This document shows positions 45,165 through 55,083 of a stretch of 64,000 bases of DNA, piece by piece. The DNA is from Vibrio tapetis subsp. quintayensis. GTDB taxonomy: Bacteria > Pseudomonadota > Gammaproteobacteria > Enterobacterales > Vibrionaceae. The notes under the pieces are model-generated. The model saw only the letters and a program-made list of their open reading frames with translations. It ran no database searches and was not told the DNA's origin. Position numbers and translations under genes: made by a program. The stretch covers positions 1-64,000 of the forward strand of contig NZ_JAUFQV010000025.1 of assembly GCF_030409945.1 (NCBI RefSeq), read 5' to 3'. The first letter of the stretch is position 1; the number at the start of each line of letters is the position of its first letter.

Positions 45165-47912
45165 ATGATTAATCCCTCGTCAAAAAAATTGGTGATTTGG
45201 TTTTGGGGATTAGCTATAGGTTACTTTGTTAGTGGCATTGTGTTGTCTGAGTTCTTAACTCAGTCGCAGGTTGTCTCGGTTTGGTTACCTGCTGGCGTCG
45301 GCCTATTTGGTTGTTATATCTGGTCTTGGCGATTCGTTCCTGCCATTTTCTTTGCGTCCATGGCGTTCAATCTATCTAATCACGACCTTGCTCACTTAGT
45401 TGCGGATAATTGGCGAGAAGTGTTTATCATTGCATCAGGAGCATCACTTCAAGGCATCGTTGGCGGCTCAATTTTGCGCCGTTGGCTCGGTAACCCACTA
45501 GACTCAAACTCCGACTTTAACTCATTATTCTTTGTCTCCATAATTGGTTTGCTGACGAACCTAATATCTTCTAACATTGGAGTAATGGCTCTTAGTGCGT
45601 ACAACATTGAATATAGTGCAGAGCGCTATTGGTACAATGTAATGAATTGGTGGTTGGGTGATTCGTTAGGCGTATTACTTGGCACGTTATTGCTTTTTTG
45701 CTTGCTCAATTTCTCTTCCAAAGACATTCAAATAAAGAAAGCCCGTGCTGCCATCATGTTAACTACGGCCATCATGTTCTTCTCGGTGACCATGACCAGT
45801 CATTATCTTGCATCAAACAGCCGAGAAACGACAAAAAATATGGTTGAACACGAAATTAAGCTGATCGAGAACAGCCTATACCGTGAAATTAATAAAAGCT
45901 TGGCTCATATTCAAACCCTTTCTAGCTTTATTCAAAACAGCCCCTACGTTAGTAAGCGTGACTTTGAAGTCTTTGCCAAAGGTCTAATGCAAGAGCAATC
46001 AGCCATTAAAGGGATGTCTTGGAATGTTATTCTGTCACAGGCTGAAGTCGGCCAGTTTGAAAAACAGTTAGCGGATTTATACGGCAGAGAGATCAAAGTA
46101 AAAGGTGAACCTCTTAAGGCTGAAGACCATTTAGTCGCTGTAAAAATCATCACACCAGAGCAAGGGAATGAAGCTGCAATCGGTTTTAACGTGTATTCAA
46201 ACCCATCGCGCAAATCGGTGCTCTCTAAACCGGATTCCTTATTCCGACCGCTTGCAACTCCTATCATTCAATTGGTTCAATCTGAGTCGAGTGAAGCTGG
46301 TTTCTTGTTATTTGCCCCTGTCTTTGCCGTGCCTGAACGGGCATCGAGTAATGATGTGTCCATCCCACAAAGAAAGTTAGTAGGTTACGCAACGGGAATT
46401 TTTCTCGTACAGCAGATGATCGATGTTGCAATGGAAAAAGTACCGCCGGGTTTATTTTTGTACGAAATGGTAGAGCAGGACAGTGACAAGGTTTTCCTTG
46501 GAAATACGCAAGAGCCAACGTTCAGTCTACAAGACGAACCCAACCTAAAAGTCATCATTTTAGAAATGGCTGGCCGTACATGGAGCATGAACTTAGTCGC
46601 AAGAGACAACTTTCTTCTTCACTATCAAGAAGAATCCACGCGTATCATGATTTTGTTGCAGTTTACAGTGGTCACATTCCTCGTTTTATTCATTCTTATC
46701 TCTAACAACCGAAGAATCGCGTTGGATACAATGGTTGAGGTTCGGACCAAAGAGCTTGAGCTCGCCCGTAAACTTTCAGAACAAGCCAGCGAAGCTAAAA
46801 GTAGATTTTTGGCCAACATGAGCCATGAAATTCGAACCCCTTTAAATGCTGTCATTGGTTTTTCTTCGTTGGTTAAGCATTCTGACGAGCCAGAGGAAGT
46901 GGGTCTCTATCTACAAAAAATCGAATTGTCATCGAGAACCTTGCTAAACATTGTTAATGACATCTTAGATATATCCAAGATTGAAGCGGAAAAACTGACG
47001 TTAGAGACCATTCCATTCGACTTGAATCAAATATTGCACCAGCTACAAGTGATCTTCGAATCAAGTGCCGTACAGAAAAAGCTCAATTGGACCGTATCGT
47101 CTGACATGAAGTGGGATGGTTGGTTTTGTGGCGACCCAACAAGAATCGAACAAATACTGATCAACCTATGTGGCAATGCGTTCAAGTTTACCGGCCAAGG
47201 TGAGGTTGCTCTTGAAGTAAACGAGAAGATCCAAAAAGATGGGCGCAGTCTAATTGAATTCACTGTGAGAGACACTGGTATCGGTATATCGAGCGAGGGG
47301 CTAGAGAAATTGTTTGAAGCATTTAATCAAGCTGATACATCGACCTCTCGTCGCTTTGGTGGCACAGGACTGGGGCTGACGATATCTCGTGAACTCGCAC
47401 GCTTAATGGGTGGGAACATTTCGGCAAAAAGCATTGAGGGGCAGGGCTCAGAGTTTATTGTCAATTGTTGGTTCGATCAGGCTCCGGCGCAAGAGACTTA
47501 TCATAGTGAAAACGACGCTCATGACCTTTCAGGCTTACGTGTGCTGGTTGCCGAAGATAACGCAGTGAATCAGATGATGATCCAAGCCATATTAAAGAGA
47601 GCCGGTATGGATCCAGTATTGGCCTCTAACGGTAAAGAGGCGTGTGACCTAGTTAAGAGTAATAAATTTGATGTCATTCTGATGGATATACAAATGCCAG
47701 TAATGGACGGCTACCAAGCGACCAGAAAAATAAGAGAAGATTACCCTCTCAACGTACTGCCAATTATTGCGCTCACAGCAGATGTGATGCCCGAAGACAA
47801 AATACGAGTCATTGAGTGTGGCTGTAATGATCACATGGCAAAGCCCATAGAAGTTGATAAATTACTGGGCTGCTTAAGTGAAATTGCAACGGCGAATAAG
47901 GCGGTTTCTTAG
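45165..47912 (+). CDS. Hybrid sensor histidine kinase (MASE1-CHASE-HisKA-HATPase-REC)
   Basis: 915 residues. MASE1 membrane sensor of about eight spans (residues 8-215; SVWLPAGVGLFG), a CHASE-like extracytoplasmic domain (about 240-480; FAKGLMQEQSAIKGMSWNV), a final span near 493-510, HisKA with phosphoacceptor His in NMSHEIRTPLNAVIGFS (near 553), HATPase (ILINLCGNAFKFT; DTGIGI; GTGLGLTISRELARLMGG) and a receiver domain with Asp in VILMDIQMPVMDGYQ (near 839). The final partner (Hpt protein or output) is not local. ATG preceded by AAAAGGACCCGG. The DUF218 gene follows by 47 bases. Confidence 0.93.
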   Translation: MINPSSKKLVIWFWGLAIGYFVSGIVLSEFLTQSQVVSVWLPAGVGLFGCYIWSWRFVPAIFFASMAFNLSNHDLAHLVADNWREVFIIASGASLQGIVGGSILRRWLGNPLDSNSDFNSLFFVSIIGLLTNLISSNIGVMALSAYNIEYSAERYWYNVMNWWLGDSLGVLLGTLLLFCLLNFSSKDIQIKKARAAIMLTTAIMFFSVTMTSHYLASNSRETTKNMVEHEIKLIENSLYREINKSLAHIQTLSSFIQNSPYVSKRDFEVFAKGLMQEQSAIKGMSWNVILSQAEVGQFEKQLADLYGREIKVKGEPLKAEDHLVAVKIITPEQGNEAAIGFNVYSNPSRKSVLSKPDSLFRPLATPIIQLVQSESSEAGFLLFAPVFAVPERASSNDVSIPQRKLVGYATGIFLVQQMIDVAMEKVPPGLFLYEMVEQDSDKVFLGNTQEPTFSLQDEPNLKVIILEMAGRTWSMNLVARDNFLLHYQEESTRIMILLQFTVVTFLVLFILISNNRRIALDTMVEVRTKELELARKLSEQASEAKSRFLANMSHEIRTPLNAVIGFSSLVKHSDEPEEVGLYLQKIELSSRTLLNIVNDILDISKIEAEKLTLETIPFDLNQILHQLQVIFESSAVQKKLNWTVSSDMKWDGWFCGDPTRIEQILINLCGNAFKFTGQGEVALEVNEKIQKDGRSLIEFTVRDTGIGISSEGLEKLFEAFNQADTSTSRRFGGTGLGLTISRELARLMGGNISAKSIEGQGSEFIVNCWFDQAPAQETYHSENDAHDLSGLRVLVAEDNAVNQMMIQAILKRAGMDPVLASNGKEACDLVKSNKFDVILMDIQMPVMDGYQATRKIREDYPLNVLPIIALTADVMPEDKIRVIECGCNDHMAKPIEVDKLLGCLSEIATANKAVS

Positions 47913-47959
47913 CCGACTTCATCAGAAAACCCTCAAATAGAAAGAGTAAAAACAGAGTA

Positions 47960-48856
47960 ATGAAAATTGAACATCTGATCATCGTACTTGGAAAACGCCT
48001 TCAAAAAGACAAACTGACCGCAGAGGGAAGATCAAGGGTAAATGCACTCATTGATTACATCGCCACTAATAATATGGAGAAAACGGTTATTGGCTTTTGT
48101 GGTGGTGTTACATCAAGGCAAACACGCTCAGAAGCGCAGGTGATGTACGAGTATTATCTGAATCAAGCGAGCGCTTACAACTTACTTGCCGATCATATCC
48201 CAGTGTTACTAGAACAGCTTTCTACCAGCACCATTGAAAATATTCGTCATTTAGCTATAGAGCTCATCAAGTCAGATTTGATACTTGAGAATAGCGCAGT
48301 ACAAGTCACGTTTGTCTCCAACGACTATCACCTAGAGCGGATCTTCGAGATTCAACATTATTTGGATGAACAAGGCCTGTTAAAGACACTCAAGGCTACA
48401 TGCTTGAGTTCAGGACTGCGGCTTAATATCCCGTATCAATTGGAGCGGCATGTTTGTGTGCCTTATCCTACAAAAACAATGCAAGCTGAATTATTTTTGG
48501 CGATAGAGGCGTTAACCACATACAGAGTTTACCTAGAAGGTGTAGTAGCAAACAGTTTTACGAGGAAAATTGAGGAAGTTAGGCACCAACCCCTGCGTGT
48601 AGCATCAAATGCTTTTGAGTGTGTAGATTCCATTTTAACGAAGGTTGATAACATCGAGTTAGCCAATGATTTTGCGAATAAATGCACGGTGGTCCGTTCT
48701 ATCATGCCTCTATTAAAGCAAAGCGTCGAATCAACCGCTCATGATAAGCCACGTAGTGATATCGTCAGTTGGCTTGCAACGTTGGATGTTAATTTGACCA
48801 TGCTAAATCGGTTACTTGACCCTGAAACAGATCCCGACTCACGCTGGTGGAAGTAG
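47960..48856 (+). CDS. DUF218 (YdcF-like) protein
   Basis: 298 residues. N-terminal half is DUF218-like: HLIIVLGKRLQKDKLTAEGR, GFCGGVTSRQTRSEAQVMYEY, STIENIRHLAIEL, TFVSNDYHLER. The family's GG and NDYHLxR motifs are intact; members are linked to S-adenosylmethionine binding and cell-envelope metabolism. No membrane span at the N-terminus, unlike E. coli ElyC. The C-terminal half is an unrecognised helical extension of about 110 residues. It starts 47 bases after the hybrid kinase, possibly in the same transcript. Confidence 0.78.
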   Translation: MKIEHLIIVLGKRLQKDKLTAEGRSRVNALIDYIATNNMEKTVIGFCGGVTSRQTRSEAQVMYEYYLNQASAYNLLADHIPVLLEQLSTSTIENIRHLAIELIKSDLILENSAVQVTFVSNDYHLERIFEIQHYLDEQGLLKTLKATCLSSGLRLNIPYQLERHVCVPYPTKTMQAELFLAIEALTTYRVYLEGVVANSFTRKIEEVRHQPLRVASNAFECVDSILTKVDNIELANDFANKCTVVRSIMPLLKQSVESTAHDKPRSDIVSWLATLDVNLTMLNRLLDPETDPDSRWWK

Positions 48857-49230
48857 CCCCATTGACCTATTTCTGTCACATCACTCAACACGTAGATGCC
48901 TTCGATGCCAAATCGTTAGCAGATGCATGCGTTGTGGATAGGGCTAAAAGACTCATTGAGGTTACAAGGATAGATTTTTCATTGTGGGCTCCAAAAAACT
49001 GAAATTTCAGTGATCTAATCAAGAATTCTTACGATGATTGCAGAAAAATAAAGCCAATCGGTCTATATTAAAGTATGGAGGCCGACTCGCTGTGCTTTCA
49101 AATTGAGAATGATTGTTTTCTTGGCAGTCACTATAGACAATATTGCATTTATGAATAGTGATATCATGTCAAATCTATATCATTTGTTAGATGAATGATT
49201 TTCGTATTGAGACAGGTTAAAGGAAGAATA
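48857..49230. other. 374-base intergenic region
   Basis: Mostly without clear features. A 46-codon stretch in another frame (TTG about 48864 to TGA near 49001; CHITQHVDAFDAKSLADACV) is open, but no known protein is evident. An imperfect Fur-like element TTGAGAATGATTGTTT lies near 49100-49116; the match is partial and the neighbours are not iron genes. The end is the promoter and AAAGGAAG ribosome site of the DHH phosphoesterase gene. Confidence 0.5.
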
Positions 49231-50163
49231 ATGTCTGAGAATAAGTTTCGTTTGGTTACCCGAAGTGACTTTGACGGTTTGGTGTGTGCTGTATTACTTA
49301 AAAAGCTAGACCTCATTAACGATATTAAGTTTGTGCATCCGAAAGACATGCAAGATGGAAAAGTCGAAATCACAAGTAATGATATTGTAACTAATTTGCC
49401 TTACGTCGAAAATGCTCACCTTATTTTCGATCACCATCTATCTGAAACCTTGCGTAATAAGGATGGATTGGAAAATCATATTATTGATGCGGATGCTCCT
49501 TCTGCGGCAAGAGTGGTTTGGGAATACTATGGAGGCTTTGATACGTTCCCATCAGAATGGCAAGGCATGATGGAAGCCGTCGATAAAGGAGATTCGGCTC
49601 AATTTTCGCGTGATGAAGTTCTAGATGCACAGGGTTGGAACCTACTTAACTTTTTGATGGACGCTAGGACTGGGTTAGGGCGTTTTAGAGAGTTTCGAAT
49701 CTCAAACTACAACTTGATGATGGATCTTATCGACTACTGTAAGAATCACTCAATCGAACAGATCTTAGACTTGCCAGACGTTAAAGAACGAATTGAGCTT
49801 TATCAAGATCACAACACAAAATTCGCTGAGCAAATACAACAAAATGCAACGGTTCACGGAAACCTTGTGTTATTGGACTTAACCAATGAAGACGTCATTT
49901 ACGCCGGTAATCGCTTCTTGATTTACGCACTATTTCCACAGTGCAACATTTCGATTCACAAAATGTGGGGCTTCCAAAAGCAGAATGTCGTGTTTGCAAC
50001 AGGCAAGTCAATTTTTGACCGCGGTTCTAAAACCAACGTTGGCGAATTGATGCTTAAATATAATGGTGGCGGTCACCAAGCCGCAGGTACTTGCCAGATA
50101 CTAGAATCCGACTCGGAGCGAGTGCAGCAAGAATTGATCGACGCCATCACTGCCGATGGTTAG
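49231..50163 (+). CDS. DHH-family phosphoesterase
   Basis: 310 residues from ATG 49231 (MSENKFRLVTRS), with AAAGGAAG upstream; the 12 residues before it are not needed. N-terminal DHH metal motifs: SDFDGLVCAVLL, FDHHLSE; C-terminal DHHA1 motif GGGHQAAG. Such enzymes cleave short RNA, cyclic dinucleotides or polyphosphate. The exact substrate cannot be assigned. Monocistronic with its own terminator. Confidence 0.9.
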   Translation: MSENKFRLVTRSDFDGLVCAVLLKKLDLINDIKFVHPKDMQDGKVEITSNDIVTNLPYVENAHLIFDHHLSETLRNKDGLENHIIDADAPSAARVVWEYYGGFDTFPSEWQGMMEAVDKGDSAQFSRDEVLDAQGWNLLNFLMDARTGLGRFREFRISNYNLMMDLIDYCKNHSIEQILDLPDVKERIELYQDHNTKFAEQIQQNATVHGNLVLLDLTNEDVIYAGNRFLIYALFPQCNISIHKMWGFQKQNVVFATGKSIFDRGSKTNVGELMLKYNGGGHQAAGTCQILESDSERVQQELIDAITADG

Positions 50164-50191
50164 TTGTTAGCGCTAGATTCCATTTATACGC

Positions 50192-50225
50192 AAATGCCTT
50201 TGAACAAATTTCGAAGGCATTTTTT
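50192..50225 (+). terminator. Terminator after DHH gene
   Basis: 9-bp stem AAATGCCTT / AAGGCATTT extended by TGAA/TTCG, with T run. Confidence 0.85.
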
Positions 50226-50293
50226 ATTCTCTCTTTCCATTATTCACCAGTCCTATTACACTGCGCTCAATTACCATGAATTGAAGCCGTATT

Positions 50294-50812
50294 ATGAGAC
50301 ATCTACGTATTACCACCCATCCAGATATTGACCATCTTGATAACAAAACCATTATTCAACGTAAAGCAGCACGAGCTATCGTATTAGATGGCGACAACAT
50401 ACTTCTGCTTTACACTGAACGCTATCATGACTACTCGATCCCTGGTGGTGGCTTGGACCAAGATGAAGACGTTATCGCCGGCATGGTACGCGAACTACAA
50501 GAAGAAACAGGTGCACAAAACATTCACGCAATTGCGCCTTACGGCATTTATGAAGAGTTTCGTCCGTGGCATAAAGACAATGCAGATGTGATGCACATGG
50601 TGTCGTATTGTTATACCTGCAAAACGGATAAGCAGATGGGTGAAACCAACTACGAAGATTATGAAATAAAAAATGGCATGAAAGCTATTTGGATTAACAT
50701 TCATGAAGCCATCGCTCACAATGAAAAAACCATCGCAGAGAGTGATAAAAAGGGCATGAGCATAGAACGCGAAACCTATTTACTGCATTTGATTGCCAAA
50801 GAGTTGCTTTAA
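50294..50812 (+). CDS. NUDIX hydrolase
   Basis: 172 residues. The NUDIX box is complete: GGGLDQDEDVIAGMVRELQEETGA (G-x5-E-x7-REUxEEuG pattern). Begins MRHLRITTHPDIDHLDNKTI. It likely hydrolyses nucleoside diphosphate-linked compounds; specificity not readable. It lies 130 bases after the DHH gene and has its own terminator. Confidence 0.9.
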   Translation: MRHLRITTHPDIDHLDNKTIIQRKAARAIVLDGDNILLLYTERYHDYSIPGGGLDQDEDVIAGMVRELQEETGAQNIHAIAPYGIYEEFRPWHKDNADVMHMVSYCYTCKTDKQMGETNYEDYEIKNGMKAIWINIHEAIAHNEKTIAESDKKGMSIERETYLLHLIAKELL

Positions 50813-50846
50813 CGATATCGAAAGTCCACATCTGTTAGCCTATTAT

Positions 50847-50870
50847 GAGCACCTTTCCGGTGCTTTTTTT
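50847..50870 (+). terminator. Terminator after NUDIX gene
   Basis: Stem GAGCACC / GGTGCTT (one G-T pair), 5-base loop, then a T run. Confidence 0.85.
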
Positions 50871-51037
50871 ATCCCACGATTCTGGTTTTAGAGTTAAAAA
50901 TGTTGGCCGCGACAAACTTAAGAGATAAGTACTAAGATTACATAGAGCAAGTTTGTACAACACAATCATTGGATGATGTGCTAAAAAGGCAGTAGTGATA
51001 ACTGAAAGAGTATAATCACTGCGACATAGAGGGATGA

Positions 51038-51868
51038 ATGGTCACGAAAAAGGATAATGAGCGCGGCGAAGTGGCAGATTTCCAAATAGCAAAGGAATTG
51101 GGAGGGTTAGAGCTACTTGACGCAAGCTACAACAAGCAAAACTTTTCTAGACATAGTCACGAAGGGTTTACGGTGGGCGTGATAGAGCAGGGTGCCCAAC
51201 GTTTCTTCCGGACCGGTGGTAATCATATTGCTCCTCAAGACAGCATCATCTTAGTCAATGCGGAAGAAGTCCATAATGGACATTCAGCAACGGATTATGG
51301 CTGGTCATATAAAGCGATGTACCCATTACCCTGTCACTTTGAATCCCTGTATTTAGACGAAGCCCAACATCGAGTGCCTTATTTTCCAGAACCCGTTGTT
51401 CATGACCCTCATTTAGCGGCACAACTTCGATTGCTGTTCAAAACGCTTAAAGAAGATCATAATCGCTTGCTTCGAGAAAGCTTAGTTTATGCAACATTGT
51501 CGATGCTTATTCAAAGGCACGGTAAGAAAAAAGCTGACTTGTCTACTAAGAGGCAAGGGAACACTTTAATCATTGTAAAAGAATTTCTTGATGATTTTCC
51601 CCAAGCGGATGTATCCCTTGAAGACCTAGCCAAATTAGCAAATCTAAGCCCCTATTATTTTGTTCGTTGTTTCCAAAAACAATTTGGCCTGCCTCCTCAT
51701 TCTTATCAAATACAATCACGCCTCCGGTACGCTAAAGGGCTATTGAGAAAAGGATTCAAAATTTCCGATGCAGCACTGGAAGCAGGCTTCCACGATCAAA
51801 GCCATTTTCATCGCCATTTCAAAAAAGCGATTGGTGTCACGCCAGGTGATTACATCAAGAGTATGTGA
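51038..51868 (+). CDS. AraC-family regulator linked to azlCD
   Basis: 276 residues: N-terminal cupin (NFSRHSHEGFTVGVIEQGAQ; DSIILVNAEEVHNGHS) and C-terminal double helix-turn-helix (EDLAKLANLSPYYFVRCFQK; SDAALEAGFHDQSHFHRHFK; ends GVTPGDYIKSM). Start ATG 51038 has GAGGGATGA just upstream. azlC follows 69 bases later on the same strand; AraC-AzlCD neighbours of this kind control branched-chain amino-acid export. Effector unknown. Confidence 0.92.
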   Translation: MVTKKDNERGEVADFQIAKELGGLELLDASYNKQNFSRHSHEGFTVGVIEQGAQRFFRTGGNHIAPQDSIILVNAEEVHNGHSATDYGWSYKAMYPLPCHFESLYLDEAQHRVPYFPEPVVHDPHLAAQLRLLFKTLKEDHNRLLRESLVYATLSMLIQRHGKKKADLSTKRQGNTLIIVKEFLDDFPQADVSLEDLAKLANLSPYYFVRCFQKQFGLPPHSYQIQSRLRYAKGLLRKGFKISDAALEAGFHDQSHFHRHFKKAIGVTPGDYIKSM

Positions 51869-51937
51869 GCAATTTTGTACAAGTTCGATTGCAATATTTA
51901 TGTTCTGATTCTTTTCCATCCACTTTTAGGAACCATA

Positions 51938-52675
51938 ATGAAACAAGAAGGTCGCCATCTGCAAAGTAGGCCCCAAAAAAGAAGCGATAAACAAGAATCC
52001 CGCTTTAAGCTTTGCTTAGAGGGTGCGTTAAGAATGTTACCGTTAAGCATTGCAGTTGTACCGTGGGGAATATTGGCTGGTTCATTTGCCATTGATTCTG
52101 GGTTAACTGCGCTCGAGGGGCAGGCATTTTCATTGGTTCTTTTCGCTGGCGCAGCCCAATTGGTAGCGATGGGGATGATAAAATCAGGAGCCACGTTAAG
52201 TGCGATGTTACTCACTACGTTTTTCATCACTTCTCGGCACTTCTTATACGGTGCAACAATGCGAGACAAGCTCAGTATACAGCCTTTGCGCTGGCGGCTC
52301 GTCTTAGGGTTTCTGTTAACCGATGAACTATTTGCATTTTGTGGTCATCAATCAGTCAAAGAATTTAAGCCATGGTATGCGTTTGGCGCTGGTTTTAGCT
52401 TTTATGTTATTTGGAATTTGGCAACGTTTTCAGGCATTGTTGCCGGGAACCTCATCCCTAACTTAACGGATTATGGTTTAGAGTTTGCCGTCGCCGCGAC
52501 GTTTATTGGTATTGTTGTACCTCTTATCAAAAACATTGCGATTCTTGTGTCTGTTAGTGTTGCCGTTGTGCTATCGGTTTACTTTGCTTACCTTGAGTTG
52601 GAATCAGGCTTGGTGCTTTCTAGTGTGATTGCGATGATGGCGGGTTATGGCTGTGAAAAAGTGAGGGAAGGGTAA
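51938..52675 (+). CDS. azlC: AzlC-family amino-acid exporter subunit
   Basis: 245 residues with about six to seven membrane spans. Start ATG 51938 has AGGA 6 bases upstream; earlier in-frame codons lack a ribosome site. LPLSIAVVPWGILAGSFAID and LFAGAAQLVAMGMIKSGA are typical of the AzlC/YgaZ family, which exports branched-chain amino acids such as valine or their analogues. It abuts azlD with no gap, indicating coupled translation. Confidence 0.9.
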   Translation: MKQEGRHLQSRPQKRSDKQESRFKLCLEGALRMLPLSIAVVPWGILAGSFAIDSGLTALEGQAFSLVLFAGAAQLVAMGMIKSGATLSAMLLTTFFITSRHFLYGATMRDKLSIQPLRWRLVLGFLLTDELFAFCGHQSVKEFKPWYAFGAGFSFYVIWNLATFSGIVAGNLIPNLTDYGLEFAVAATFIGIVVPLIKNIAILVSVSVAVVLSVYFAYLELESGLVLSSVIAMMAGYGCEKVREG

Positions 52676-52987
52676 ATGGTCTATTTCACGATATTTGCGT
52701 TGACACTGGTGGTATTCGCCAGCAGATATTTATTCATCGAGCCCCGAGTTCCTCTCAGGTTAAGCCACAACGCTCAGCGATTTTTAAGTTACGCCAGCCC
52801 TGCCGTTCTTACCGCCATTTGGGCACCGATCGTGTTTATACCTGATGGAGAACCAAATTTTGAAGTGACAAGCCCTTACGTGTTAGCGGCGATAGTTTGT
52901 GTTGCGCTTTCCGTCTGGAAGAAGAACGTATTGCTAACAACGTTGCTAGGCATGGCGTTTTTCTTGTGCTTAAAGCTAACGGGTTAA
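52676..52987 (+). CDS. azlD: AzlD-family amino-acid exporter subunit
   Basis: 103 residues, four membrane spans (YFTIFALTLVVFASRYLFI; FLSYASPAVLTAIWAPIVF). The stop of azlC and this ATG are adjacent (TAAATG), so the two subunits are translated together, like YgaZ-YgaH. Small protein of the usual AzlD length. Confidence 0.9.
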   Translation: MVYFTIFALTLVVFASRYLFIEPRVPLRLSHNAQRFLSYASPAVLTAIWAPIVFIPDGEPNFEVTSPYVLAAIVCVALSVWKKNVLLTTLLGMAFFLCLKLTG

Positions 52988-53175
52988 CCGTAATTCACAG
53001 TAAATGTGAGGCTGTGCGTTAAACATACGGCATAGAAAGACATAAGAAACTTGACATCAATGGTCAAGTATTTGGATAATCAGCGCCAATATTTTGATTA
53101 CCACATAATTACGCTAACGAAAGGCCGTATTCCGCCTTTAGAAAGCGTGCTTATTTTACGTTATTTAGGAAAACC

Positions 53176-53691
53176 ATGGCTGTTTTAGAAGTACTTACTG
53201 CACCCGATCCGCGCTTGAAAATTAACGCTAAAGATGTCGCTGATGTTTCAACGGTTCAAACGCTGATCGATGACATGTTAGACACGCTTTATAGCACAGA
53301 CAATGGTATTGGCCTGGCATCCACTCAGGTTGGCCGTGAAGAAGCGGTAATCGTGATTGATTTGTCTGACGAACGCAATGAACCACTGGTTCTGATTAAC
53401 CCAAAAGTGGTGAGTGGCGAAAACAAGCAACTAGGTGAAGAGGGCTGCCTTTCGGTTCCAGATTATTACGCTGAGGTTGAGCGTTTTACTTCAGTGGTTG
53501 TTACCGGCCTTGATCGCGAAGGTAACGACGTAAAAATTGAAAATGACGAATTCCTAGCCATCGCGCTTCAGCATGAAATTGATCACCTAAGTGGGAACTT
53601 GTTTATCGATTACCTTTCTCCGCTTAAACGCAACATGGCAATGAAGAAAGTTAAGAAATACGTAAAAGCGATGGCTAAGCAAAAAGCTTAA
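53176..53691 (+). CDS. def: Peptide deformylase
   Basis: 171 residues. All three motifs are intact: GIGLASTQVG (motif 1), EEGCLSVPDYYAE (motif 2; Cys metal ligand) and QHEIDHLSGNLF (motif 3, HExxH). Removes N-formyl groups from nascent proteins. Not accompanied by fmt, so it is an orphan, probably the second def copy that vibrios often have. ATG 53176 preceded by TTTAGGAAAACC. Confidence 0.96.
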   Translation: MAVLEVLTAPDPRLKINAKDVADVSTVQTLIDDMLDTLYSTDNGIGLASTQVGREEAVIVIDLSDERNEPLVLINPKVVSGENKQLGEEGCLSVPDYYAEVERFTSVVVTGLDREGNDVKIENDEFLAIALQHEIDHLSGNLFIDYLSPLKRNMAMKKVKKYVKAMAKQKA

Positions 53692-53714
53692 CGCATTGCT
53701 CTATGAAACGTAAT

Positions 53715-53747
53715 AAAACGCAAAGTAGCCGCTACTTTGCGTTTTTT
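53715..53747. terminator. Terminator between def and YbjQ-like gene
   Basis: 14-bp stem AAAACGCAAAGTAG / CTACTTTGCGTTTT with a 3-base loop and T run; bidirectional. Confidence 0.93.
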
Positions 53748-53766
53748 AGTTTATATTGGCAGAAAT

Positions 53767-54087
53767 TTAAGAAACAACGACCGCTGTACCACTTGCAGAG
53801 ACCATCAACATGCCATTTTTCTGCCCAAGTACTTCGTAATCAATATCGACTCCGACGACTGCATTTGCTCCAAGCTCTAGTGCTTTTTGTTCTAATTCTT
53901 GTAGTGCTATCTCTCTTGCTCGTTGTAACTCTGCCTCATAAGTGGCAGAGCGACCGCCGACGAGATCTCGGATACCTGCGAATAAATCTTTAAACAGGTT
54001 AGCCCCAAGAATCGCTTCTCCTGCGATAACACCTTTATATTGGCTGATGTTTTTCCCGTCGATGCTTTGTGTCGTTGTTATTATCAT
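53767..54087 (-). CDS. YbjQ/UPF0145 (DUF74) family protein
   Basis: 106 residues from ATG 54087 ([22 protein letters not shown] upstream). The family core [31 protein letters not shown] and [13 protein letters not shown] are clear. Members are pentameric cytoplasmic proteins, called heavy-metal-binding-like, with unknown role. Convergent with def. Confidence 0.92.
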   Translation of the reverse strand: MIITTTQSIDGKNISQYKGVIAGEAILGANLFKDLFAGIRDLVGGRSATYEAELQRAREIALQELEQKALELGANAVVGVDIDYEVLGQKNGMLMVSASGTAVVVS

Positions 54088-54303
54088 AAGTCCTCTCAAT
54101 GACATGATCTCTATCGATTGATTGACTCTACTCTAAACGTATAATAACCCACAATTCGAAAGGCATGTTTGTTCAAGAGTTTGCAGGGTTGTTCTAATTT
54201 TGAGAAATGAGTTGTTAGATATAATCATTTTCATCTTTACCCACCAGTGAGCCTGCTTGTGTATAATATGAGGAATTGACGTTTCGAATTTAAAGGGCGA
54301 ACA

Positions 54304-55047
54304 ATGAAACTTCTGGTAGACACCCATACGCACACTTACGCAAGTGGCCATGCTTATAGCACATTGATTGAAAATGCAAAATCAGCGTCAGAAACAGGGA
54401 TTAAGATGTTTTGTACCACAGACCATACTGATTCTATGCCCGGTGCTCCTCATTACTGGTTTTTCAGTAACCAACGAGTATTACCTCGTTTTCTTGAAGG
54501 CGTTGCGATAATTCGTGGTGCGGAAGTCAACATTCTTAACATAGATGGTGAAGTCGATTTGCATCCGAGTGTTGATCGAAACTTAGATTGGGTGATCGCC
54601 AGTTTCCATGAACCCGTATTCAAACCATCAAGTTCCGAAGCACATACTCTTGCACTGATTAACACGATTAAGTCAGGTCGTGTTGATGCTCTAGGTCATC
54701 TGGGAAACCCAAATTTCGATTTTGATTTCCATGAAGTCATCTCCGTGGCAAAGGAGCATAACGTTGCTATAGAGCTTAACAATACCTCGTTAACCGGTAC
54801 GAGCCGGGTTGGTAGTGAAAACCGATGCGAACAAATAGCAGAAGTTGCAAAAGGAATAGGGGCCTATATTACCACCGGATCTGATGCTCATTTCTGCACT
54901 TATATTGGGAAGTTAGATCTGGTCGCATCGCTTTTAGATCGTATAGACATGCCTACCGATAAAGTGATTACTCATAGCCCTAGGCAGTTTTTGCAATTTT
55001 TGCAGCTTCGTGGTCGTGAGCCCATTACAGAATACGCAGACTTATAA
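54304..55047 (+). CDS. PHP-domain phosphatase (YcdX-like)
   Basis: 247 residues. PHP metal motifs: [13 protein letters not shown] at the N-terminus, [42 protein letters not shown]. These fit the YcdX trinuclear zinc phosphatase group. Substrate unclear. ATG 54304 preceded by AAAGGGCGAAC (GGGCG 5-7 bases away). Monocistronic; a pair of similar short sequences (CTAGCTTGTAAAAA and CTAGTTTGTAAAAA, 55053-55083) follows the stop. Confidence 0.92.
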   Translation: MKLLVDTHTHTYASGHAYSTLIENAKSASETGIKMFCTTDHTDSMPGAPHYWFFSNQRVLPRFLEGVAIIRGAEVNILNIDGEVDLHPSVDRNLDWVIASFHEPVFKPSSSEAHTLALINTIKSGRVDALGHLGNPNFDFDFHEVISVAKEHNVAIELNNTSLTGTSRVGSENRCEQIAEVAKGIGAYITTGSDAHFCTYIGKLDLVASLLDRIDMPTDKVITHSPRQFLQFLQLRGREPITEYADL

Positions 55048-55083
55048 AAAGCCTAGCTTGTAAAAAGTCTAGTTTGTAAAAAA

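Noticed and set aside
48864..49001. 46-codon ORF after the DUF218 gene
   Set aside because: Starts at TTG, has no recognised family and partly overlaps the end of the DUF218 gene; likely chance.
49100..49116. Fur box TTGAGAATGATTGTTT
   Set aside because: Only about 11 of 15 core positions fit and the neighbours are not iron-related.
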